64,000 bases of DNA from Flavobacterium sp. AED (GTDB taxonomy: Bacteria; Bacteroidota; Bacteroidia; Flavobacteriales; Flavobacteriaceae). The stretch is from contig NZ_JSYM01000004.1 in the NCBI RefSeq assembly GCF_000812945.1, positions 1-64,000 of the forward strand, written 5' to 3'. This document shows, in pieces, positions 1-11,500 of the stretch. Position numbers and translations under genes: made by a program. Position 1 is the stretch's first letter. Each line of letters starts with the position of its first letter. The notes below the pieces were generated by a model. The model was not told the DNA's origin. It did no database searches and worked only from the letters and a program-made list of their open reading frames with translations.

Positions 1-4
1 AAAG

Positions 5-113
5 AAAGGCGACGACATACTCTCCCACATAACTGCAGTACCATCTGCGCAGGCGGGCTTAACTACTCTGTTCGGGATGGGAAGAGGTGAGCCCCGCCGC
101 AATAACCACCTTA
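5..113 (-). rRNA. rrf: 5S ribosomal RNA
   Basis: The minus strand carries the bacterial 5S core, including CCCATCCCGAACAGAG and a terminal helix pairing AAGGTG near 112 with CGCCTT near 5-10. It is the last gene of the rRNA operon. Ends were set by the terminal helix and are good to a few bases. The operon terminator must lie to the left of the window. Confidence 0.93.
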
Positions 114-189
114 AGAGGTTATAATTGCTTTGGGCAATTACTGTAATGTTGTTTATATTGTAAAATAAACATCAATTACATAATATCTT

Positions 190-253
190 AACATACTGAG
201 ATAAAGAAAACAAAAAGTATTAGAAAGTTTCTTCCCCGGGTTGCCCCGGGGAA
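190..253 (-). other. 23S-5S spacer: 3' strand of pre-23S processing stem plus GC hairpin
   Basis: Bases 190-228 are complementary, with a few small bulges, to 3213-3249 on the other side of 23S; the two would pair in the precursor as an RNase III-type processing stem. Bases 232-253 form a separate 9-bp G+C hairpin with a TTGC loop directly after the mature 23S end. The pairing is seen in the sequence; the processing role is inferred from how pre-23S is matured in bacteria. Confidence 0.6.
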
Positions 254-256
254 AAG

Positions 257-3140
<2,884 letters not shown>

Positions 3141-3172
3141 GTACCAATCCTAAAATTAATTAGGACCGTTTC

Positions 3173-3209
3173 TTCTGTAGATGCGTTGCAATGCAACGCA
3201 TCTACAGAA
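3173..3209. repeat. perfect 18-bp palindrome in the 16S-23S spacer
   Basis: TTCTGTAGATGCGTTGCA is followed, after one base, by its exact reverse complement. It lies between the mature 23S 5' end and the processing stem strand at 3213-3249. A related palindrome with the same outer TTCTGTAGA arms lies after leuB at 19878-19915, so this looks like a dispersed repeat rather than an rRNA-specific signal. Confidence 0.7.
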
Positions 3210-3212
3210 AAT

Positions 3213-3249
3213 GCTTTCTACTTTTTATTATTTTCTTATCTCAATATGT
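3213..3249 (-). other. 5' strand of the pre-23S processing stem
   Basis: Its reverse complement, starting ACATATTGAGATAAG and ending AGTAGAAAG, closely matches 190-228, which starts ACATACTGAGATAAAG and ends TTAGAAAG. The two regions flank the 23S gene and can therefore form a long helix in the transcript. Bases 3260-3330, toward tRNA-Ala, contain only short repeats of TTCAGT and similar words. Confidence 0.6.
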
Positions 3250-3339
3250 CAATGAACTTTAAAACAAGTGTTCAGTGTTCAGTTTTTAGTATTCAGTCGA
3301 AACTGAGTACTGACCACTGTAAGCTGATCACTCTTTTCG

Positions 3340-3413
3340 TGGAGAATAACGGAGTCGAACCGTTGACCTCCTGCGTGCAAGGCAGGCGCTCTAGCCAGCT
3401 GAGCTAATCCCCC
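3340..3413 (-). tRNA. tRNA-Ala (anticodon TGC)
   Basis: The 74-nt cloverleaf starts GGGGGATTAGCTCAGC and has anticodon loop CTTGCAC. The acceptor stem GGGGGAT/ATTCTCC has G3 opposite U70, the identity element of alanine tRNA, and the discriminator base is A. CCA is not encoded. It lies in the 16S-23S spacer, downstream of tRNA-Ile, as is standard. Confidence 0.97.
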
Positions 3414-3493
3414 AATCTTTTTTAATTATGAATTGTGAATTATGAATTATGAAATACTTTCATAACGCCTCAACTCTAGAATTTCTTCTTTTT

Positions 3494-3514
3494 ATCCTGA
3501 ATTTATTTCAGGAT
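3494..3514. repeat. ATCCTGAA/TTCAGGAT hairpin between spacer tRNAs
   Basis: An 8-bp inverted repeat with a 5-base centre sits between the two spacer tRNAs. The same TCCTGAA...TTCAGGA word recurs at 50083-50101. A T-run follows on the plus strand, but a terminator inside an rRNA spacer on the untranscribed strand makes no sense, so it is listed only as a small recurrent hairpin. Confidence 0.45.
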
Positions 3515-3531
3515 TTTTTAAGTTTAAATAG

Positions 3532-3605
3532 TTGTCTCGGACAGACTCGAACTGTCGACCCCTACATTATCAGTGTAGTACTCTAACCAGCTGAGCTACG
3601 AGACA
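3532..3605 (-). tRNA. tRNA-Ile (anticodon GAT)
   Basis: The 74-nt cloverleaf has acceptor TGTCTCG/CGAGACA, discriminator A and anticodon loop CTGATAA giving GAT. It is the first spacer tRNA after 16S. CCA is not encoded. Two tandem copies of a 14-base AACTTAATCCTTAA-type word follow at about 3750-3778, between it and 16S. Confidence 0.97.
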
Positions 3606-3795
3606 CTCTTATTCTTAAATGGTATTATTTGAACTAACAGCAAGAGTAATAAAATTTCAACATTTGTTTCCAATTCGAACTTTCGTCTTCTTTCCTAAAA
3701 GTGCTATTCATAAGTAATAAGTAGGAAGTAGTAAGCATTTTCAACTTAAAACTTAATCCTTAAAACTTAATCCTTAACTAACATTTAGGCTCTAG

Positions 3796-5309
<1,514 letters not shown>

Positions 5310-5539
5310 ATATTGTGCGAATCCAAATAAATTTGAACTCTTTTTTATATTCGACTAAATTCTAGTGGTTTTTTCAAATCTATCGATTCTATTACTCTTA
5401 TTCTTTTGTTTTGAAATCTCTTTCAAAACGGCTGTCAATTCAATATGTCTAGGAACGTGTTCTGCTTTATTTTAAACTGAATCTTATTTCAGTTTATTTA
5501 CCTTGTTAACTCTCCTTAAAGTGTTTCTCAAAGCGGGTG

Positions 5540-5570
5540 CAAAAGTGCAACTTCTTTTCTTAACTGGCAA
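5540..5570 (-). promoter_or_regulatory. rRNA promoter, proximal copy (weakest match)
   Basis: Read on the minus strand: TTG at 5570-5568, 20 bases, then CACTTTTG at 5547-5540, one mismatch from TAnnTTTG. It is followed by TTTGCACCCGC, the same initially transcribed word found at the other two copies. The consensus is that of the Bacteroidota primary sigma factor. Confidence 0.5.
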
Positions 5571-5664
5571 GAAATTTTTGAAGTTTTTTTTGGAAATTTT
5601 TATTCCCAATTTCTTCTCGTTTTCTTATCAGTCTTTCAAGGAACTTCGCTTGTTTTGCGGGGTG

Positions 5665-5695
5665 CAAATGTAGTAAGCGTTTTCTAATCTCACAA
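5665..5695 (-). promoter_or_regulatory. rRNA promoter, middle copy
   Basis: On the minus strand, TTG at 5695-5693, 20 bases, then TACATTTG at 5672-5665. This is a full match to the Bacteroidota TTG-N19/20-TAnnTTTG promoter. TTTGCACCCCGC follows. Confidence 0.75.
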
Positions 5696-5786
5696 GCTTT
5701 TCTGAATCTTTTTTAGAAAATAAATTTTCTTGTTTAATTCGTTTTACTTGCCAGTATATTAAAGAACCTCTGCGTCATTGCGGGTG

Positions 5787-5816
5787 CAAAAGTAGCTCCT
5801 TTATTCCCTTTTACAA
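5787..5816 (-). promoter_or_regulatory. rRNA promoter, distal copy
   Basis: On the minus strand, TTG at 5816-5814, 19 bases, then TACTTTTG at 5794-5787, followed by TTTGCACCCGC. It is a full consensus match about 480 bases upstream of 16S. Confidence 0.75.
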
Positions 5817-6149
5817 GCTTTTTTAAACACTTTTTTTAATGTTTCTTTAATCTTGGATTTAACTCGCTGAAAACATGAATCTTGAAACTAAACTTTTTTT
5901 CCTCTCCCCGGCCCTCTCCGAAGGAGAGGGTGACGAAATAGATAGGATTAATAGCTATCATTATATATAGGGACTCAGAATAGTTGATACTTCGCTCCTA
6001 TATATAAGGACACAATATTAATATTGGTCATGAAGATTTCTCCTTCGGCGAAATAATAAACTCGATTGAAACAGTACCCGCGCTAGGGATAGCAGCGAAA
6101 AGCCCACAGAAAAATGAAATGAAATGGAATTTTTCGAGGACTTGCAGCG

Positions 6150-6227
6150 AATAGCCCGACCCATTATAACAAAAGAAGCAACTACCCATAATGATAGTTG
6201 CCTCTTTTTTATAATGGGGAGCGCCCA
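6150..6227. repeat. dispersed palindromic repeat (TAGCCCGACC ... GGGG..CGCCC type)
   Basis: TAGCCCGAC is followed by an inverted repeat of about 24 bp (6160-6184 with 6195-6218, one indel and one mismatch), then GGGGAGCGCCC. A second member with the same boundary words but a different stem sequence is at 27151-27228. The conserved edges and variable stem suggest a mobile or folding-selected intergenic element; no protein is encoded. Confidence 0.65.
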
Positions 6228-6432
6228 AATAACTATTTTAATCGAAACGTATTGCTTTGGATTCCCGTGAATCAATATAAGGATTATGAATTAAATCCAA
6301 AAAACCTTATAACAAACAATCCTATAGAATTTAAACCTTTTAGACTAATAACACGTACTAAATTTCCATCACTCCACAGATTTTAGGATTACTCCTAATT
6401 AATTCGCTTTAACCTACAAACTTCCTGAAATC

Positions 6433-6461
6433 AAAAAAGCCTTTCAGTTACGAAAGGCTTT
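6433..6461 (-). terminator. terminator after the second tRNA-Asp
   Basis: On the minus strand, AAGCCTTTC, a short loop, GAAAGGCTT and a run of six T follow the tRNA by 12 bases. The same hairpin follows the first tRNA-Asp. Confidence 0.8.
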
Positions 6462-6472
6462 CTTAAATCTAG

Positions 6473-6546
6473 CGGTCTGGACGGGACTCGAACCCGCGAC
6501 CCCATGCGTGACAGGCATGTATTCTAACCAACTGAACTACCAAACC
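6473..6546 (-). tRNA. tRNA-Asp (anticodon GTC), copy 2
   Basis: The 74-nt cloverleaf starts GGTTTGGTAGTTCAGTTGG, has anticodon loop CTGTCAC and discriminator G, the base expected for aspartate tRNA. It appears identical to the copy at 6717-6790. I see no promoter of its own between the two genes, so it probably depends on readthrough from 6839. Confidence 0.97.
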
Positions 6547-6562
6547 TGCTTTATTTTTAATC

Positions 6563-6624
6563 AAAAAAGCTATCCACAAAAGTGGAAAGCTTTTCATTGG
6601 TCTAACTACTAAACCCGCTACGAG
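6563..6624 (-). pseudogene. possible decayed tRNA-Asp repeat unit
   Basis: A hairpin with a six-T tail on the minus strand (6563-6594) is followed on the plus strand by CTAACTACTAAACCCGCTA, which resembles a shortened version of the intact genes' CTAACCAACTGAACTACC and AAACCTGCT. The order of hairpin then tRNA edge matches the intact units. I infer a third unit that lost most of its tRNA. Chance similarity is possible. Confidence 0.35.
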
Positions 6625-6667
6625 TTACAAATTCGCAGCAAACAACACAACTAGCTTTAGATACCTT

Positions 6668-6711
6668 ATTGGGGCAAAAAAGCCTTTCAGTTACGAAAGG
6701 CTTTCCCCAAT
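6668..6711 (-). terminator. hairpin after the first tRNA-Asp
   Basis: The same AAGCCTTTC/GAAAGGCTT stem and T-run as after copy 2, here enclosed by a second arm pair ATTGGGG/CCCCAAT. The outer arms may convert a terminator into a processing hairpin that lets polymerase continue to copy 2; that is inference. Confidence 0.6.
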
Positions 6712-6716
6712 ATTAG

Positions 6717-6790
6717 CGGTCTGGACGGGACTCGAACCCGCGACCCCATGCGTGACAGGCATGTATTCTAACCAACTGAACTACCAAACC
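6717..6790 (-). tRNA. tRNA-Asp (anticodon GTC), copy 1
   Basis: Its sequence appears identical to the copy at 6473-6546, including anticodon GTC and discriminator G. It is the promoter-proximal copy: the promoter at 6810-6839 is directly upstream. CCA is not encoded. Confidence 0.97.
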
Positions 6791-6809
6791 TGCTGCTTTA
6801 TTGCGGTGG

Positions 6810-6839
6810 CAAAGATACAATAGATTTCCGTTTACGCAA
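6810..6839 (-). promoter_or_regulatory. tRNA-Asp promoter
   Basis: On the minus strand, TTG at 6839-6837, 19 bases, then TATCTTTG at 6817-6810: a full match to the Bacteroidota consensus, with the tRNA starting about 20 bases downstream. It overlaps the space between the tRNA and the stop of the DUF58 gene. Confidence 0.75.
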
Positions 6840-6877
6840 GCGTTTTTTGAAAAAATATTTGATAAAAATTCGCCGTA

Positions 6878-7816
6878 TCACCCAAAGTTTTGTTTTTCAA
6901 CTAAGTATGCCATTAAAATTTTTTCAAAACTTTCACCTACACTTACCGGAATGTACTTTATTCGGTTTTGCGCGCAGGTTAACGCCAGCTTCTTGAAGTA
7001 ACTTTCTGCCTGTTTTTCGTATTCTTCTTTTACATTATCTGCAAAAACTGCTACTTCTTCACCCGATTCTACATCAATAAACTTTCTTGGCGCATTGTCA
7101 AAGTCAAAATTCAGCTCCGTTTTGTTATCCACAACATGAAATAAAACCACTTTATGCTTGTTGTGTTTCAAATGTTGCAGGGCATTAAATAGTGCTTCTT
7201 CTCCAGATGTATCAGAACCGGACTGAAACATATCCGTAAATAGGATAATCATCGAACGACGGTGGATTTTCTCGGCTATTTGGTGTAAGAATGTAATAGT
7301 ATCAGTACTTTTTTTGACTGTAGGTTTTTCCAGCAGTCCTTCAAGTGCGTTCAAAATCATTCTGTGATGGCGATCGCTGCCTTTTTCAGGCGCGTAATAC
7401 TCATATTTGTCCGAAAACACACTTAGTCCCACAGCATCGCGTTGCTTCTTTAAAAGATTCATTAAAACTGCCGAAGCCAAAACCGAGAAGCCAATTTTGT
7501 TTTCATAGAATTGCTGACTGTCTTTTAATTTAGGATAATGCATCGAAGAGGAATTATCGATGATGATGTGGCAACGTAAATTCGTCTCTTCCTCAAATCG
7601 TTTCGTATACAAACGATCCGTTTTGGCAAATAACTTCCAATCGATGTGTTTAGTGCTTTCACCCACATTATAGACCTTATGCTCCGCAAATTCTGCCGAA
7701 AATCCATGAAACGGACTTTTATGCATGCCCGAAATAAAACCCTCCACAACCTGATTGGCCAGCAATTCAAGATGCTGAAAACTGGAAATTTTCTCTATTT
7801 GCGATTCAATCTTCAT
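6878..7816 (-). CDS. DUF58 domain protein
   Basis: The 312-residue protein matches the DUF58 family: the conserved block around residues 52-66 ends in DWKLFAKT, and a von Willebrand A-like region starts at residue 87 with DNSSSMH, close to the metal-site pattern DxSxS. DUF58 proteins usually accompany MoxR-type AAA ATPases in gene sets for envelope or cofactor maturation. No moxR lies beside it here, so its partner is elsewhere or lost. No signal peptide or membrane segment is seen. It is transcribed alone, between trxA upstream and the tRNA-Asp promoter downstream. The exact function is unknown. Confidence 0.85.
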   Translation of the reverse strand: MKIESQIEKISSFQHLELLANQVVEGFISGMHKSPFHGFSAEFAEHKVYNVGESTKHIDWKLFAKTDRLYTKRFEEETNLRCHIIIDNSSSMHYPKLKDSQQFYENKIGFSVLASAVLMNLLKKQRDAVGLSVFSDKYEYYAPEKGSDRHHRMILNALEGLLEKPTVKKSTDTITFLHQIAEKIHRRSMIILFTDMFQSGSDTSGEEALFNALQHLKHNKHKVVLFHVVDNKTELNFDFDNAPRKFIDVESGEEVAVFADNVKEEYEKQAESYFKKLALTCAQNRIKYIPVSVGESFEKILMAYLVEKQNFG

Positions 7817-7909
7817 ATCTCAAATGTAGTAAAAGATGGAATGATTTAAAAATTAAAATATTAGAGAAATAAAACTAAATCGGGAAGCTTAAATAAATTC
7901 AGCTTAAAC

Positions 7910-7943
7910 AAAAAAAAGGCCTGACTTTCGCCAAACCTTTTAT
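7910..7943 (-). terminator. trxA terminator
   Basis: On the minus strand, AAAAGG and GGCCTTTTTTT enclose a small inner stem capped by a GAAA loop, about 40 bases after the trxA stop codon. Confidence 0.6.
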
Positions 7944-7983
7944 CTGAATCCGTACAGATTCTATGTAAATCATAATCTATCGA

Positions 7984-8301
7984 TTACAACAAAGCGTCTA
8001 AACTATCTGCGTAGGTTTGTTTCGGAGCAACTCCTACTTGTTTTCCTACTACTTCTCCGTTATGAAAAACCAACACAGTTGGAATATTTCTCACTCCGTA
8101 TTTTGCAGCAAATTCTTGGTTTGCGTCAACGTCAACTTTTCCCACTACTACTTTTCCTGCGTATTCTTCGCTGATTTCGTCAATGATTGGTCCAACCATT
8201 CTACAAGGTCCACACCATGCTGCCCAAAAATCCACCATTACCGGTTTGTCTGATTTCAAAACTACTTCATCAAAAGTAGCGTCTGTTATTGCTAATGCCA
8301 T
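7984..8301 (-). CDS. trxA: thioredoxin
   Basis: A 105-residue single-domain cytosolic thioredoxin. The redox site WCGPC is at residues 29-33 within FWAAWCGPC, and the later IPTV holds the cis-proline that faces it. It reduces protein disulfides using electrons from thioredoxin reductase, which is not in the window. Length is normal for TrxA and there is no signal peptide, so it acts in the cytoplasm. It has its own terminator, and a TAAATTTG element at 8348-8341 lies 40 bases upstream, though no TTG is at the usual distance. dnaE lies upstream in the same direction, separated by a long palindrome. Confidence 0.96.
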   Translation of the reverse strand: MALAITDATFDEVVLKSDKPVMVDFWAAWCGPCRMVGPIIDEISEEYAGKVVVGKVDVDANQEFAAKYGVRNIPTVLVFHNGEVVGKQVGVAPKQTYADSLDALL

Positions 8302-8440
8302 ATTTTTTTATTTAAATGTTTAAGGTTTCAAACCTGAGTACAAATTTAGAAATTAAAAACTAATCAAACGCCATTCATAAATTAGTTTTGATTATAAGTG
8401 TATTGTCAATTGCTATTTTCAGTAAATTCAGGAGCTATAT

Positions 8441-8505
8441 CCTGATGGAAGCGACATCCTTTCCTTGCCTAAAGAAGGCAAGGAAAGGATGTCGCTTCCA
8501 TCAGG
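8441..8505. repeat. perfect 30-bp inverted repeat between dnaE and trxA
   Basis: Bases 8441-8470 and 8476-8505 are exact reverse complements with a 5-base loop. The arm starts CCTGATGGAAGCGACATCC and the right edge continues GGGCTAGGGC. The same words (TAGCCCTGATGGAAGCGGC) occur at 43543-43562 in a degraded copy. It lies 16 bases after the dnaE stop; without a T-run it is not a typical terminator, but it could protect the 3' end. Confidence 0.85.
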
Positions 8506-8521
8506 GCTAGGGCATTGTGCT

Positions 8522-11500
8522 CTAATTCAACTTAAAGTTAATCTGCATTTTCTCCAGCTCTACCAACAATTCATTCGAAATTTTGATTTTCAATTTTCTG
8601 CTCGGCATCGTCAACTTGGTTACAACCTTAATTTCTTCGACTTCTTCCACTTTTGCTTCAGTATTTATCTCTGGAATTTCGAGAGCTTCCATTTCAGAAT
8701 CTTCATTTTCATCGACAAAAACTTCTTCCTCATTTTCTATTTCAACAGGAGCTACGGTAACTAGTCGTTTTATTTTCTCCAGTTCCATAATTTCAAAAGA
8801 AACCGTATTGTCTCCTTTATTTTCTTGAAAGAGGTGGCTTAATTTATGGATAAAATCATTTTCTAAATCTGATATGTTCAAAAGCAAGATTAATTTCTTA
8901 GCGTAAATATCCAATACATCCTGTAATTGTTTTGCATCAGTAAACTGCATTCTTGGTTCGGATTTTTTTCCAGTTTCTCTATTAACCCATCCGTCTTTAA
9001 TCAGGATTTTAAAATAAACAAAATTATTAGGCAGCAAGTATCGATGAAAATTCAGGTACTCTTCATTAAATATTTTAAATTCAAAACTTTCGTCAAAACC
9101 TTCTAAGTTAAAAATCGCCCATTCCTTACCGTTTTTGGCTATCCGTCTTTGTACATTAGAAACAATACCTCCAAAAGCAAGGGTTTTACCCACGTAAAGC
9201 TCCATGTTTTTAAGCATTTCCAATTTCGAATTGCAGAAATACTTCATTTCAAATTTAAAATCGTCTAAAGGATGCCCCGAGATGTAGATCCCAACAACCT
9301 CTTTCTCTTTGGCAAGTTTTTCCATCGTACTCCAATCCTCGCAAGGCGGCACAACCGGTTCCGCAATTTGCACTTCGCTGGTATCCCCAAACAAACTCAC
9401 TTGCGATGAATTTTCATTTTCCTGAAATTTAGCTCCATACCGAATCGCTTTTTCATAAAAGGTAATTCCATCACCATCATCATGAAAATATTGCGCTCTC
9501 GTTGTCCCTAAAAACGAATCGAATCCTCCAGCCAAAACCAGATTCTCCAATGCTTTTTTATTCGCTGCACGCAAATCAATACGTTTGGTCAAATCAAAAA
9601 TCGACTTGTATCTTCCATCTTTTCTATTCTCAACAATCGTAGCCACAGCTCCAGATCCAACACCTTTTACGGCCCCCATTCCAAAACGCACCGCATAATT
9701 ATCATTTACGGTAAATTTATAAAACGACTCATTCACATCAGGACCTAAAACCTGTAATCCCATACGCTTGCATTCCTCCATAAAGAAAGAAACCTGCTTG
9801 ATATCACTCATATTATTAGACAAAACCGCAGCCATATATTCGGCTGGATAATTGGCTTTCAAAAATGCCGTTTGGTAGGCAATCCATGCATAACAAGTCG
9901 AGTGCGATTTATTAAACGCGTATTCCGCAAAAGCTTTCCAGTCATTCCAAATTTTCTCTAATTTATCTTTAGCATGTCCTTTTGCCATGGCTTGCGAGAT
10001 GAATTTTGGCTCCATTTTTGCCAAAACATCAATCATCTTTTTCCCCATCGCTTTACGCAAAACGTCGGCATCACCTTTGGAGAAATCTGCCAGTTTCTGG
10101 GACAAAAGCATTACTTGTTCTTGGTAAACGGTAATTCCGTAGGTGTCTTTCAGTAATTCTTCGCAGTCATCCAAATCATATTCGATAGGCTCTTCCCCAT
10201 TTTTCCGTTTAATAAAACTCGGGATATAGGCAATCGGTCCTGGACGATACAACGCATTCATGGCAATCAAATCGGGAAATACCGTCGGTTTTAATTCCTT
10301 CATGTATTTCTGCATTCCGGGACTCTCATATTGGAAAATCCCTACCGTTTCTCCTCGTTGAAAAAGCTCATATGTTTTCAAATCATCAATCGGGAATTCA
10401 TCGGGATTGAGGTCGATTCCAGTTCTGTATTTTACTAATTTAACGGTATCTTTTATCAACGTTAGGGTTTTCAAACCCAAGAAGTCCATCTTCAACAAAC
10501 CGGCACTTTCTACGACCGAGTTATCAAATTGAGTCACATACAAATCGGAATCTTTGGCGGTAGCCACAGGAACAAAATTCGTAATATCGCTTGGTGTAAT
10601 AATCACCCCACAAGCGTGGATTCCTGTATTTCTTAGATTCCCTTCTAAAACTTTGGCCTGCTGAATGGTTTCCCCACCCAAATCGCTTTCATTAGCAAGA
10701 CCTATTAATTCTTTTATTTTATCGTATTCTTCCGGACGAACGGCCTTCTTGATTATATCTTCTTTTTCATTCAAAAATCGCGCTAAATTCCACTTGGAAG
10801 GCATCATACCTGGAATCAATTTTGCAATTTTATCGGCTTCGAATAAAGGTAAATCCAAAACACGGGCGGTATCTCGAATAGCCGATTTCGTTGCCATTTT
10901 ACCATAGGTAATAATTTGCGCCACTTGTTTCGAGCCGTATTTTCTGATCACATAATCCATAACGCTGCTTCTTCCCTCATCATCAAAATCGATATCAATA
11001 TCGGGTAGTGACACACGATCGGGGTTTAGGAAACGCTCAAAAAGCAGATTGTACATTAACGGGTCAATATTGGTGATTTTCAAACAATACGCCACCACCG
11101 AGCCCGCAGCAGAGCCCCGACCAGGTCCTACTGAAACGCCCATACTTCTCGCTTCAGCAATTAAATCCTGTACAATCAGGAAATATCCCGGATAACCGGA
11201 ATTGGATATCGTTAATAATTCAAAATCCAGTCGTTCCTGAATTTCAGGTGTAATTTCCTTGTAACGGCGATTGGCTCCTTCAAAAGTCAAATGCCTTAAA
11301 TACGCATTTTCACCTCGTACTCCGCCATCAACTGCATCTTCAGGATTATTAAATTCAACCGGAATTTCAAATTTTGGCAATAAAACTTCACGAGCCAAAT
11401 CGAAAATTTCAATTTTATCAACAATCTCCGAAATATTAGAAATCGCTTCTGGTAAATTTGCAAAAAGCTGTTTCATTTCGTCTCCCGACTTGAAATAGTA

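Larger units (their letters stand above)
5310..6432. other. rRNA operon leader, promoters and intergenic repeats; no gene
   Basis: This 1.1-kb stretch has no convincing coding sequence. 5310-5530 is the 16S leader. 5540-5816 holds three promoter copies listed separately. A short CCTCTCCGAAGGAGAGG hairpin lies near 5909-5926. 6050-6230 is a dispersed palindromic repeat whose stem creates small spurious frames on both strands. 6230-6430 shows nothing recognisable. Confidence 0.6.

Noticed and set aside
6018..6386. Three small open frames on both strands
   Set aside because: They are generated by the palindromic repeat at 6150-6227 and have no protein features.
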